This document shows positions 1 to 8,099 of a stretch of DNA of 26,673 nucleotides, one piece after another (position 1 is the stretch's first letter; the number at the start of each line of letters is the position of its first letter). Origin of the DNA: Candidatus Nomurabacteria bacterium RIFCSPLOWO2_01_FULL_46_18 (lineage in GTDB: Bacteria; Patescibacteriota; Minisyncoccia; Phycocordibacterales; UBA9973). The position numbers and the translations under genes are program-made. The stretch covers positions 1 to 26,673 of the forward strand of contig MFVH01000013.1 in the NCBI GenBank assembly GCA_001786015.1. Reading direction: 5' to 3'. The notes under the pieces were generated by a model. The model saw only the letters and a list, made by a program, of their open reading frames with translations. It ran no database searches and was not told the DNA's origin.

Positions 1-159
1 CCGAGTGGTGTCCCCTTCAGCGATGTGACTACACGTAGTCGCTAAGGGTGAAGTGAAGTAGCAAAGAGAGAAAAAAGACAGGAGGTGGTCATTCATTGAA
101 AGATCACCTCCATTTGCATTTTAATAAGCTATTTCTCTTTTTTAATACATAAAAAACAC
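1..159. other. Gene-free left edge with hairpins
   Basis: No convincing reading frame was found. Two foldable stretches are visible. Around 17-46, GACTA and TAGTC flank a four-base loop, with weaker flanking pairs. At 81-111, GGAGGTGGTC and GATCACCTCC form a 10-bp stem (one G-T pair) around an 11-base loop. An A-rich tract at 71-78 can also pair with a T-rich tract at 136-143, enclosing the second hairpin. This may be the 3' end or terminator region of an upstream transcript, or part of a structured RNA cut by the window edge. I could not match it to tRNA, tmRNA, SRP RNA or RNase P RNA. Confidence 0.4.
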
Positions 160-188
160 TTGCAAACTCTGCATTTTTTTGATAAAAT
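160..188 (+). promoter_or_regulatory. gyrB promoter, near-leaderless
   Basis: TTGCAA at 160-165, a 17-base spacer and TAAAAT at 183-188, preceded by TGA, give an extended -10. Transcription should start near 195, four bases before the gyrB ATG at 199. No Shine-Dalgarno sequence precedes the ATG. Confidence 0.65.
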
Positions 189-198
189 AGAATTATAA

Positions 199-2289
199 AT
201 GGCTAAAGAAAAGAAGGAAAAAAATGGTTCCGGACATCATTATGACGCCTCGGACATATCTGTTTTAGAAGGCCTGGAACCCGTCCGGCGCAGGCCTGGC
301 ATGTACATCGGCACAACCGGCCCGGACGGGCTTCATCATTTGGTCTGGGAAATTTTTGACAATTCTCGCGATGAAGCGATGGGCGGATTCTGCGACAATA
401 TCGAAGTAGCGCTCCTTCCGGAGAACCGCATTCGGATCGCCGACAACGGCCGGGGGATTCCGGTTGATATCCACAAAAAAACAAAAGTCTCGGCGCTGGA
501 GACGGTAATGACCACTCTTCACGCCGGCGGAAAGTTTGGCGGGGAAGGTTACAAAGTTTCCGGCGGCCTCCACGGCGTCGGCGCCTCGGTGGTGAACGCC
601 TTATCGGTTTCTTTCCGGGCGGTGGTCCATAAAGATGGCGGAGAATTCGTGCAGGAGTACTCCCGCGGAGAGAAAAAATCAAAAGTTAAAAAAACCGGCC
701 CGTCGAAACTTAGTGGCACGATTATTACTTTTGAACCGGACTCGCAAGTTTTTAAAGATATAAAGTTTGATTGGAATACAATCGTTAGCCACGTACGCCA
801 GCAGGCATATTTAGTGAAAGGACTCCGGATAACTCTTATCGACGCGCGCGGTTGGGACGGGAAAGGCATGAGCGACGAAGACATTTTTTATTTCCGCGAC
901 CTGGATCTCGAACTTCCTTCACTTTCTTTCTATTTCGAGGGCGGGCTGGTGTCGCTGGTTAAATATTACAATAAGCTGCAGAAGCCGGTTCAGGACAACA
1001 TTTTTTATGTTCGAAAAGAATTTACCTCGCCGGGGGGCGGGGCAAGGGACGACGTAGATGTCGAGATCGCACTTCAATATGTGGATGACATCGTTGATCG
1101 CATTATCCCTTTTGCCAATAATATTTACACCGGGGAGGGCGGGACGCACGTGACCGGCTTTAAGACCGCGCTTACCAGAACTCTCAATACTTACGCCAAG
1201 AAAAATGAAGCGATGAAAGAATCCGAGGGCGGTTTCACCGGGGAAGATGTCCTCGAAGGACTCACCGCCGTTATTTCAGTCAAACTGCGCGAGATTCAGT
1301 TCGAAGGACAGACCAAAGCCAAGCTTGGGAGCATGGAAGCCCAAGGCGCGGTGGCTACCGTCTTTGGAGAAGCATTTTCCGCGTTCTTGGAAGAAAATCC
1401 GGATAACGCTAAAGCTATCATCAATAAATCAATTCTAGCGCTCAAGGCCCGCAAGGCGGCGAAAGCGGCCAAAGATTCGGTGCTTCGGAAGGGCGCGCTT
1501 GAGGGTATGACCCTCCCGGGAAAACTCGCCGATTGCCAGAGCAAGGACCCGGCCGAATCGGAATTATTTTTAGTCGAGGGGGATTCGGCCGGCGGCTCGG
1601 CCAAGCAGGGTAGGGATCGCAGGACGCAGGCAATTCTTCCGCTTCGGGGAAAAATCTTGAATGTCGAGAGAGCGCGCATCGACAAAATGCTCGCTTCCAA
1701 GGAAGTACGGGCGCTGGTAATTGCGATGGGAACTTCGATCGGGGAGGGTTTTGATACTTCCAAGATTCGATATCATAAAATTATCATCGCCACCGATGCG
1801 GATGTGGACGGTTCGCACATTCGTACGCTATTACTTACGCTTTTTTATCGATACTTTAAACAAATAATCGAACAGGGGTATATTTATATCGCCAAACCTC
1901 CGCTCTACAAAATTAAAAAGGGGAAAGAAATTTTTTACGCGTATTCGGATGAGGAGAGAATGAAAATTGTGGGCAAAGGGGAGGTAAGCGAGATACAGCC
2001 CGCCGATGCTGAAGCTTTGACTGGCGAAGAAGTTCCCGAACCAGAAACTAGCAACTCAAACCTAAAACCCAATCGAGTTCACATTCAGCGATTCAAAGGT
2101 TTGGGTGAGATGAACCCGGAGGAGCTTTGGGAGACGACGATGGATCCAGCGCGGAGAATCTTGAAAAAAGTTGATATCGAAGACGCGGAAGAAGCGAACA
2201 AGATTTTTGACATCCTGATGGGCTCGGAAGTCCCGCCGCGCAAATCCTTCATTCAATCGAACGCCAAACTCGCCGAAATCGATATTTAA
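199..2289 (+). CDS. gyrB: DNA gyrase subunit B
   Basis: ATPase subunit of the type IIA topoisomerase that, with GyrA, introduces negative supercoils using ATP. At 696 residues it is the short form, lacking the ~170-residue insert of enterobacterial GyrB. The GHKL ATPase domain comes first: the general-base Glu lies in EIFDNSRDEA (E51, N55), followed by ADNGRGIP (81-88) and GGLHGVGAS (122-130). The TOPRIM metal site is VEGDSAGG (Glu460) plus DADVDGSH (from 533). RFKGLGEMNPEELW near the end is the GyrB/ParE C-terminal signature. ParE is the alternative; the long RFKGLGEMN...ETTMDP motif and the lack of an adjacent parC/gyrA leave a small doubt. It ends directly against the stop codon of the convergent thrS, with no terminator between. 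Confidence 0.93.
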   Translation: MAKEKKEKNGSGHHYDASDISVLEGLEPVRRRPGMYIGTTGPDGLHHLVWEIFDNSRDEAMGGFCDNIEVALLPENRIRIADNGRGIPVDIHKKTKVSALETVMTTLHAGGKFGGEGYKVSGGLHGVGASVVNALSVSFRAVVHKDGGEFVQEYSRGEKKSKVKKTGPSKLSGTIITFEPDSQVFKDIKFDWNTIVSHVRQQAYLVKGLRITLIDARGWDGKGMSDEDIFYFRDLDLELPSLSFYFEGGLVSLVKYYNKLQKPVQDNIFYVRKEFTSPGGGARDDVDVEIALQYVDDIVDRIIPFANNIYTGEGGTHVTGFKTALTRTLNTYAKKNEAMKESEGGFTGEDVLEGLTAVISVKLREIQFEGQTKAKLGSMEAQGAVATVFGEAFSAFLEENPDNAKAIINKSILALKARKAAKAAKDSVLRKGALEGMTLPGKLADCQSKDPAESELFLVEGDSAGGSAKQGRDRRTQAILPLRGKILNVERARIDKMLASKEVRALVIAMGTSIGEGFDTSKIRYHKIIIATDADVDGSHIRTLLLTLFYRYFKQIIEQGYIYIAKPPLYKIKKGKEIFYAYSDEERMKIVGKGEVSEIQPADAEALTGEEVPEPETSNSNLKPNRVHIQRFKGLGEMNPEELWETTMDPARRILKKVDIEDAEEANKIFDILMGSEVPPRKSFIQSNAKLAEIDI

Positions 2290-4032
2290 TTATTTCTTAT
2301 TTTTGATTTCTTCCTTTAGTCTCGCCATGAATTTTTCAAGAGAAATGTTTTCAAGTTTCTCCGTGCGACCTTCGGCGGTGAGGGTCTTCGACTCTTTTTC
2401 TTTGTCGCCGAGGACGACGAGGTAGGGAATTTTTTCGGTTTTTCCATTGCGGATTTTTTTGCCGAGCGTTTCGTTACTCTCGTCGAGTTCAACTCTGATA
2501 TTTTCATTTTTAAGTGCCTCAAAAATTTCCCGGCTATACTCCAAATGCGCCTCTCCGATCGGAAGCACCCGCACCTGCACCGGCGAGAGCCATAAAGGGA
2601 AAGCTCCGGCATAGTGCTCAATTAAAATACTCATAAAACGTTCAAGCGATCCCATAATTGCCGCATGAATCATAATAACTAATTCTTGAGTGCCTTTTTC
2701 GGTAGTAAAATATAAGCCGAAACGTTTCGGTTGATTGAAATCAAGCTGAATCGTCGCCACTTGCCATTCGCGCCCCAGCGAATCCTTGGCAATGAAATCA
2801 ATTTTTGGTCCGTAGAAAGCCGCCTCCCCAATTCCCTCGATTGTTTTCACTTTCCGTTTTTTAGCTATATCTCTTAGTATTTTTTCTGCTTTTTCCCAAT
2901 ATTCTGGGAGACCCAGATACTTCTCCGGAGTTTTTGGATCGCGTAGAGATAATCGAACTTCAAGTCCAAAACCGAAGACTCCGTAAAACTCATCAACGAT
3001 ATTCCAAATGTTTCCGATTTCTCTTTCAATCTGATCATTTCGACAAAATACGTGTGCGTCATCAATCGAAATCGAACGAACTCGGGAGAGCCCGGACAGT
3101 TCGCCTGATTGCTCGTCGCGATACTGCATCGTGGTATTGGCGTAGCGCTGCGGCATATCTCGATAGCTATGCGGGCGCCGGGCAAAAATTTGCGTATGGT
3201 GTGGACAATTCATGGGCTTCAGGACAAATTCATGTCCCTCGCGGGTTTTAATATGAAATAACTGGTCTTGAAATTTATCCCAATGGCCGGAAGTCTCATA
3301 AAGTTGTTTCTTGGTAATGTGCGGAATCTCAACTCGCTCGTAGCCGTAGGCCTTACGCAAGTTCCAGACGTAATCATCCAGCAGGTGGCGCATAAGCGTC
3401 CCCTTGGGTGTCCAAAGAGGTAATCCCGCTCCCACTAAATCCGAGAAGGTAAACAAGTCGAGCTCTTTGCCCAATTTCTTATGATCCCTTTTCTCCGCTT
3501 CCTCTCTTTGTTTAGTGTATGCCTCGAGCTCCGCTTTAGTTTCAAAAGCTAATCCATAGATACGCGTCAGCATTTTGTTTTTCTCGTCTCCTCGCCAGTA
3601 CGCACCGGCGATGCGGTCGAGTTTGAAAGCGTCGGGATTGATTTCCTTACTCGGACTTTCTACGTGCCCGCCTCGACACAAGTCGACAAATTCACCGCAG
3701 GCATAAAAGGTTATATTTTCTTTTTTCTCTTTTATTTCGTCTATCAGTTCCAATTTGTAAGCATTGTCTTTGAAAAAATTTCTTGCCTCTTTTTCGTTTT
3801 TTTCTTCATGAGAGAACTTATCCCATTTCTTCAAAATCTCCTTCATTTTCTTCTCTATTTTCGGCAGGTCTTTGTCGGAAATAGGGGAGCCGAACTCAAA
3901 GTCATAATAAAAGCCGTCTTCAATCGCCGGCCCGATAGTATTTTTAGTTCCGGGGTAAAGTTCCAGTACCGCGGCCGCCAGCAGATGAGCCAGAGAATGT
4001 CGTAAGTTCGCCAAATCCGCCTCTTTCTTCAT
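2290..4032 (-). CDS. thrS: Threonyl-tRNA synthetase lacking the TGS domain
   Basis: Charges tRNA-Thr. At 580 residues it is about 60 shorter than E. coli ThrS and begins directly in the editing domain, so the N-terminal TGS domain is absent. The editing site is intact: H12 and H16 in HSLAH, C119 and H123 in CRGGH. The catalytic core follows, with zinc ligands C276 (NCPHH), H327 (DDAHVFC) and H456, and class II motif 3 IHAAIMGSLERF, where most relatives have HRAI. The anticodon-binding domain starts near WLSPVQVRVLP (481-491). The start is fixed by an extended -10 whose predicted transcription start is one base before the ATG. The gene diverges from rpmF. Confidence 0.95.
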   Translation of the reverse strand: MKKEADLANLRHSLAHLLAAAVLELYPGTKNTIGPAIEDGFYYDFEFGSPISDKDLPKIEKKMKEILKKWDKFSHEEKNEKEARNFFKDNAYKLELIDEIKEKKENITFYACGEFVDLCRGGHVESPSKEINPDAFKLDRIAGAYWRGDEKNKMLTRIYGLAFETKAELEAYTKQREEAEKRDHKKLGKELDLFTFSDLVGAGLPLWTPKGTLMRHLLDDYVWNLRKAYGYERVEIPHITKKQLYETSGHWDKFQDQLFHIKTREGHEFVLKPMNCPHHTQIFARRPHSYRDMPQRYANTTMQYRDEQSGELSGLSRVRSISIDDAHVFCRNDQIEREIGNIWNIVDEFYGVFGFGLEVRLSLRDPKTPEKYLGLPEYWEKAEKILRDIAKKRKVKTIEGIGEAAFYGPKIDFIAKDSLGREWQVATIQLDFNQPKRFGLYFTTEKGTQELVIMIHAAIMGSLERFMSILIEHYAGAFPLWLSPVQVRVLPIGEAHLEYSREIFEALKNENIRVELDESNETLGKKIRNGKTEKIPYLVVLGDKEKESKTLTAEGRTEKLENISLEKFMARLKEEIKNKK

Positions 4033-4039
4033 AAGCCTT

Positions 4040-4048
4040 ATAATATCA
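4040..4048 (-). promoter_or_regulatory. thrS extended -10, leaderless
   Basis: On the minus strand TGA-TATTAT is followed by seven bases and then the thrS ATG at 4032, so the predicted start (about 4033) makes the mRNA leaderless. No good -35 lies at 17 bases. The palindromic TTGCAA at 4058-4063 sits too close for this -10 and is better assigned to rpmF. Confidence 0.55.
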
Positions 4049-4057
4049 CATTTTTAT

Positions 4058-4085
4058 TTGCAATTGTACATTTCTGTGCTAGGAT
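4058..4085 (+). promoter_or_regulatory. rpmF operon promoter, near-leaderless
   Basis: TTGCAA at 4058-4063, a 16-base spacer and TAGGAT at 4080-4085 with TGC just before it (extended -10). The predicted start near 4092 is three bases before the rpmF ATG at 4095. It diverges from the thrS promoter within about 50 bases. Confidence 0.55.
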
Positions 4086-4094
4086 AAAAAGACT

Positions 4095-4319
4095 ATGGTT
4101 GTCCGAATGAGAAGCACAAAATCGCATACCAAGAATCGCCGAGCGCACCACGCCCTGGTCGGCATGAAACTCTCGAAATGCGGAAATTGCGCGGAGCCGG
4201 TGCGTTCGCATACGATTTGCGCAAATTGCGGTTACTATCGCGGCATGAAAGTATTGGATTTGGTTAAACAAACGGAGAAAAAGCAAAAGAGAGAAAAGGC
4301 CAAGAAGGCAAAGACGTAA
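4095..4319 (+). CDS. rpmF: Ribosomal protein bL32
   Basis: Small zinc-ribbon protein of the large ribosomal subunit, 74 residues. The N-terminus is basic (VRMRSTKSHTKNRRAHHAL), followed by two Cys pairs, CGNC and CANC, that would bind one zinc, and then a Lys-rich tail. The start with V-R-M-R before the conserved Thr-Lys-Ser-His stretch is the form I recall from CPR bL32 proteins, unlike the AVPKRK start of most bacteria. It is first in a rightward operon and is followed nine bases later by nusB. Confidence 0.92.
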   Translation: MVVRMRSTKSHTKNRRAHHALVGMKLSKCGNCAEPVRSHTICANCGYYRGMKVLDLVKQTEKKQKREKAKKAKT

Positions 4320-4328
4320 TTAGTACAA

Positions 4329-5282
4329 ATGGCGAACAGGCACCTTTCCAGATCAATAGTATTGCAGACGCTTTTCGAGTGGGACTTTAATGGCGGCAAG
4401 AACTTTGACATGAAGAGGGCCCTGAATCATAATCTCGAAGAATTCGCTCCCGGACTCGAAGAGAATGCGTTCGTTTATACTCTCTCCGACCAAATTTTGA
4501 AGAAACGCAAAGCCGTCGACGAAATTATCGAGAAAGCTGCCCCGGAATGGCCACTCAATAAAATCTCGCTGGTTGATCGGAATGTCCTTCGGATCGGCCT
4601 GACCGAGTTACTTTTCGGCGATCGAAGTCAGGTGCCGCCAAAAGTGGCGATCAATGAAGCGATCGAATTGGCGAAAACTTTTGGCGGAGAAAATTCCGGC
4701 AAGTTCGTAAACGGTGTCTTGGGCGCGGTTTACAAGGAAATCGGTGAACCGGGCAAGGACGAAACCAGCAAAAGAAAAAAAGGCGAGCCGACGGACATTT
4801 CCAAGTTGCCGGTGGAAAGATTTGGCGGAGCGGTAATTTACGCCAAGCGCGCCAGCGACTATTATTTTGCCTTTGTTCATGATGTCTTTGGCTACTGGAC
4901 GCTTTCCAAGGGGCACATCGAGGAGGGGGAGAGCGCGGAAGATGGCACCAAGAAAAGAATCAAAGAAGAAATCGGACTGGCTATCAGGATTAAAGAAGAG
5001 TTGGGTGAAAATGAATATGTGGCTTCACATCCGGAGAAAGGGAAAACCTTGAAAAAAGTGGCGTATTATCTGGCGGAGAGCGATTATAAGGAGCTGGTGC
5101 TTGCCCCTTCCGGCGGGCTGGACGGGGCAAGGTGGTTTCTCCCTTCGGAAATCCCGGAACTTCGAATTTACAGCGACATTATCCCCCTGGTGGCCAAAGC
5201 AGTGGAAATTATTTCCCTCGGCCATAGCCCCCTCGGCAGTAGACCTACGGGCGATGCTACGGGCGAAGCGAAAAAATCATGA
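4329..5282 (+). CDS. nusB: NusB-like antitermination factor fused to a Nudix domain
   Basis: Residues 1-138 are a NusB fold: NRHLSRSIVLQTLFEWDF at the start, DRNVLRIGLTELL (83-95), then VAINEAIELAKTFGGENSGKFVNGV split across 106-130. NusB binds boxA RNA and helps rRNA antitermination. After a charged linker (140-160), residues 164-295 are a Nudix hydrolase domain. Its box runs G195, E201, E213, E214, G216, but the usual Arg-Glu before the metal-binding glutamates is K209-R210, so the normal catalytic-base Glu is missing. The last ~20 residues (LGHSPLGSRPTGDATGEAKKS) come from a repeat-like tail. No Shine-Dalgarno sequence is present; the stop overlaps the rnc start as ATGA. NusB identity is firm; Nudix activity and substrate are unknown. 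Confidence 0.85.
   Translation: MANRHLSRSIVLQTLFEWDFNGGKNFDMKRALNHNLEEFAPGLEENAFVYTLSDQILKKRKAVDEIIEKAAPEWPLNKISLVDRNVLRIGLTELLFGDRSQVPPKVAINEAIELAKTFGGENSGKFVNGVLGAVYKEIGEPGKDETSKRKKGEPTDISKLPVERFGGAVIYAKRASDYYFAFVHDVFGYWTLSKGHIEEGESAEDGTKKRIKEEIGLAIRIKEELGENEYVASHPEKGKTLKKVAYYLAESDYKELVLAPSGGLDGARWFLPSEIPELRIYSDIIPLVAKAVEIISLGHSPLGSRPTGDATGEAKKS
5245..5268 (+). repeat. 12-bp tandem repeat in the nusB-Nudix tail
   Basis: CTACGGGCGATG at 5245-5256 is followed directly by CTACGGGCGAAG at 5257-5268 (11 of 12 identical). It encodes part of the non-conserved C-terminal tail just before the nusB stop and rnc start, so it probably extended the protein without touching the folded domains. Confidence 0.6.
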
Positions 5283-5974
5283 TAAACTTTTCAGATTTCG
5301 AAAAAAAGACAAAAATAGTTTTCAAAAATAAAAATCTGCTGAAGCAGGCATTTATTCACCGTTCTTATATCAACGAAAATCCGAAGGTCGGACTTTCGCA
5401 CAATGAACGGCTGGAATTTTTGGGCGACGCGGTCCTGGAACTTATTGTCACCACGTATCTCTTTGAGAAATTCCCGAATTACACCGAAGGGGAATTGACC
5501 GCCATCCGGAGCGCTTTGGTCAATGCAATGATTATCTCCGAAGCTGCGGGAGAGATCGGGATGAATGAGTATCTCCTCCTCTCCAAAGGCGAAGCGAAAG
5601 ACGGCGGCAAAGCCAGAGTGTATATTCTCGCCAATACTTATGAAGCCTACATCGGGGCGGTTTATCTTGATCGGGGCTACGGGACGGCGGAGAAATTTGT
5701 CGAACAGACGCTTCTCTCGAAGACGGAGGAGATTGTCGCGAAGAAGCTCTGGCGCGATGCCAAGAGCCTGGTGCAGGAGAAGGCGCAGGAGTATTTTTCG
5801 GTGACTCCCGCCTACAAAGTGCTCCGTGAATCCGGTCTCGATCACGACAAGCATTTTTCTGTCGGGATTTTTTTTGGACCGGAGCTCATTGCCTCCGGCC
5901 GGGGTAAATCGAAGCAGGAAGCGGAGCAAGAAGCGGCCCGGGCCGCCTTAAAAGTAAAGAATTGGCTCGATTAA
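5279..5974 (+). CDS. rnc: Ribonuclease III
   Basis: Double-strand-specific endoribonuclease that processes rRNA precursors and other duplex RNA; 231 residues, normal length. The endonuclease signature HNERLEFLGD is at 41-50 (E43, E46, D50). The second metal-binding stretch reads ILANTYEAYIGAVYLD: E122 matches the essential Glu117 of E. coli, but N119 stands where E. coli has Asp114. The double-stranded-RNA-binding domain spans about 160-229 and ends with the KSKQEAEQEAARAAL helix. The start overlaps the nusB stop by four bases (ATGA), suggesting translational coupling, and smc begins one base after the stop. Confidence 0.95.
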   Translation: MINFSDFEKKTKIVFKNKNLLKQAFIHRSYINENPKVGLSHNERLEFLGDAVLELIVTTYLFEKFPNYTEGELTAIRSALVNAMIISEAAGEIGMNEYLLLSKGEAKDGGKARVYILANTYEAYIGAVYLDRGYGTAEKFVEQTLLSKTEEIVAKKLWRDAKSLVQEKAQEYFSVTPAYKVLRESGLDHDKHFSVGIFFGPELIASGRGKSKQEAEQEAARAALKVKNWLD

Positions 5975-5975
5975 T

Positions 5976-8099
5976 ATGCGGCTCGAGACTCTTGAACTTC
6001 ACAGTTTTAAATCTTTCTCTCAAAAAACGCTTTTAGGATTCAAGCATCCGGTCGTTGCCATCGTCGGTCCGAACGGCTCCGGCAAATCGAACGTGGTCGA
6101 GGCCTTCCGCTTCGTCTTGGGTGAACAGTCGATGAAATCAATGCGGGGGAAGCTTGGCGCGGACTTAATTTTCAAGGGTTCGAAGTCGCTCCAGCGAGCG
6201 AGTCGCGGGAGTGCCACAATTTATCTCAATAATTCCGATCGGGTTTTTAAACTCACCAATGATGGCGGAGAAGCCGTTGGTTTGAATTATGATGTTATTT
6301 CAATTTCTCGGGAAGTTTATCCGGACGGGCTGAACAAGTACATATTGAATGGCTCGGAGGTAAGGCTCAAAGACATCAATAATCTTCTCGCCAGCGTGAA
6401 CATCGGCGCGTCCGGGCACCACATAATTTCGCAAGGCGAGGCCGACCGCATTTTGAATGCCAACTCTCGAGAACGACGGGAGATGGTGGAAGACGCCCTG
6501 GGGCTTAAAATTTATCAATACAAAATCAGAGAGAGCGAGCGGAAGCTGGAGCGGACGGAAGAAAACATGAAAGAAGCGATGCTGCTGCGCCGAGAAAACG
6601 CTCCGCATTTAAATTTTTTAAAAAAGCAAGTAGAGAAATTCGCGAAGTCGCGGGAGTTGCGCGATGAGCTCGCTTCGCTTTATCGGGATTATTTTCAGAA
6701 AGAGAGCGTCTATTTGGGAAAAGAGAGGGCAAGCCTGTCGGCGGAGGGGAATAAAATAGGAGCCGAGCTGAAAAGACTCGCTTCGAAAGTGGAAAGCAGG
6801 GAAGAAGATGGAGGAGAGAGCGAAAAGATCGGAGAACTTCGAAACCTGGAGCAAAAACGAAACAAATTAAGCGCGCAAAAAAATGAAATAGAACGGAAGC
6901 TTGGGAGGACTGAAGGAATGATCGAAATCAAGGAGGGCAAAGTTAAATTTTCCGACGTTTGTCCGTTTTGCGGGAGTAAAATTCTGTCTGCTACTCCCGA
7001 GCAAATTAAAAAAAGAGAAGAAGAGGAGAAAGATCTCGCCGAGCTAAAAAATTCCCGTACCCAGATTCTCGCGGAGGTAGAGAAGACGGGAACCGAAGAA
7101 AGGGCCGTAGAAAAATCGATTGAATTTCTGAAAGAAACAATCAATAAAGAAATTTCCACCCTGCGAGATAGAGAAAAAGAAAAATATGCTTTGAAACTGA
7201 AAGAGCAAGAGCTTCATTCCACGCTGGAAGTGATAAAAGTTAAAGAAGAAAATTTAAAAAGAGAAGATGAAGCCTTTGAGAACGAACTCAAAGAGGGAGA
7301 AGTGTTGGTGGGTCCGGAAATACTTTCTTATAAAAATCATCAGGGAAATACGGAGAGTAATCGCGCCGAGCAGGAAGAAAATCGCAAAAAAATAGAAAGG
7401 ATAAAAATAAAATTGGAAGATGCGGGAGAGGGAAGCGGGGCGGAAATTCGGAAAGAATTCGAGGAAATGGCCGAGCGAGACAAGTTTTTGGAAAAGGAAA
7501 TGGGGGATTTGTCGAAGGGTATCGAATCGCTGGAGCAGCTTATTTCGGGACTCAAAGAAAAAATTGACCTTGAATTTAAAGAGGGGGTGGAGAAGATAAA
7601 TGTGGAGTTTAAAGAGCTTTTCGCTTTGATGTTCGGCGGCGGGAATGCGAAACTCGTGGTTACGGCGCCGGTGAAACGATCCTACTCCGCTAAAGCTTCG
7701 CAGGACGACCTCGAGGAGGTCGAAAATAAAAATGAACCACAGGAGGAAGGAATTGAGATAAATGTGTCGCTCCCGCAGAAAAAAGTTAAAGAATTGAACG
7801 CGCTCTCCGGCGGAGAGCGTTCGCTGGTCTCAATTGCCCTCCTTTTCGCCATGTCGCAGGTGAATCCGCCGCCCTTTCTGGTCCTCGACGAAACCGATGC
7901 CGCCCTCGATGAATCAAACTCCCGCAAATTCGGCGATATGTTGGAAAAACTTTCAAAACAGTCACAGCTTGTCGTTGTCACCCACAACCGCGAAACGATG
8001 TCCCGCGCCGACGTCCTCTACGGCGTCACCATTGGCTCCGACGGCGCCTCCAAGCTCCTCTCGGTCAAATTGGCAGAAGCCGAAGCTATCGCGGAGTGA
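5976..8099 (+). CDS. smc: Short hingeless SMC-like ATPase with a CPxC hook motif
   Basis: Chromosome-organising ABC ATPase. N-terminal head: KSF at 12-14, Walker A GPNGSGKS (31-38), VLGEQSMKSMRG, and Q-loop IISQGEAD. C-terminal head: signature LSGGERSL (from 610), Walker B with D638-E639 in FLVLDETDAALD, and VVTHNRETM. These match SMC, not RecN or RecF. At 707 residues it is far below the ~1,170 of ordinary SMC. Between the heads are charged, coiled-coil-rich segments (about 175-325 and 340-560), and no ~150-residue hinge is visible. At the midpoint sits VCPFCGSK (C329, C332), like the CPxC zinc hook of Rad50. Residues 569-583 come from an in-frame palindromic insert. The last 14 bases overlap the convergent carboxypeptidase-CapA gene. 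Confidence 0.9.
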   Translation: MRLETLELHSFKSFSQKTLLGFKHPVVAIVGPNGSGKSNVVEAFRFVLGEQSMKSMRGKLGADLIFKGSKSLQRASRGSATIYLNNSDRVFKLTNDGGEAVGLNYDVISISREVYPDGLNKYILNGSEVRLKDINNLLASVNIGASGHHIISQGEADRILNANSRERREMVEDALGLKIYQYKIRESERKLERTEENMKEAMLLRRENAPHLNFLKKQVEKFAKSRELRDELASLYRDYFQKESVYLGKERASLSAEGNKIGAELKRLASKVESREEDGGESEKIGELRNLEQKRNKLSAQKNEIERKLGRTEGMIEIKEGKVKFSDVCPFCGSKILSATPEQIKKREEEEKDLAELKNSRTQILAEVEKTGTEERAVEKSIEFLKETINKEISTLRDREKEKYALKLKEQELHSTLEVIKVKEENLKREDEAFENELKEGEVLVGPEILSYKNHQGNTESNRAEQEENRKKIERIKIKLEDAGEGSGAEIRKEFEEMAERDKFLEKEMGDLSKGIESLEQLISGLKEKIDLEFKEGVEKINVEFKELFALMFGGGNAKLVVTAPVKRSYSAKASQDDLEEVENKNEPQEEGIEINVSLPQKKVKELNALSGGERSLVSIALLFAMSQVNPPPFLVLDETDAALDESNSRKFGDMLEKLSKQSQLVVVTHNRETMSRADVLYGVTIGSDGASKLLSVKLAEAEAIAE
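7680..7722 (+). repeat. In-frame palindromic element in smc
   Basis: Two adjoining inverted repeats. TCCT (7680-7683) pairs with AGGA (7702-7705) around an imperfect stem centred on GCTAAAGC. CGACCTC (7706-7712) pairs with GAGGTCG (7716-7722) around a three-base loop. It encodes SYSAKASQDDLEEVE (residues 569-583), in a stretch of the C-terminal head lacking conserved SMC residues. Confidence 0.6.

Noticed and set aside
1..60. A tRNA or tmRNA fragment, because CCGAGTGGT resembles a serine/leucine tRNA D-arm
   Set aside because: No T-arm (TTCGAATC type), no anticodon arm of normal geometry and no acceptor end follow.
199..2289. A toxin-antitoxin, defence or phage cluster anywhere in the window
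   Set aside because: Every recognised gene is housekeeping or envelope-related; the three orphan genes show no nuclease, methylase, integrase or helicase motifs.
5245..5268. The tandem 12-mer as a CRISPR or longer satellite
   Set aside because: Only two units with no spacers, lying inside a coding tail.
5291..5929. A 212-residue leftward frame opposite rnc
   Set aside because: Shadow of RNase III, which has full family motifs and operon context.
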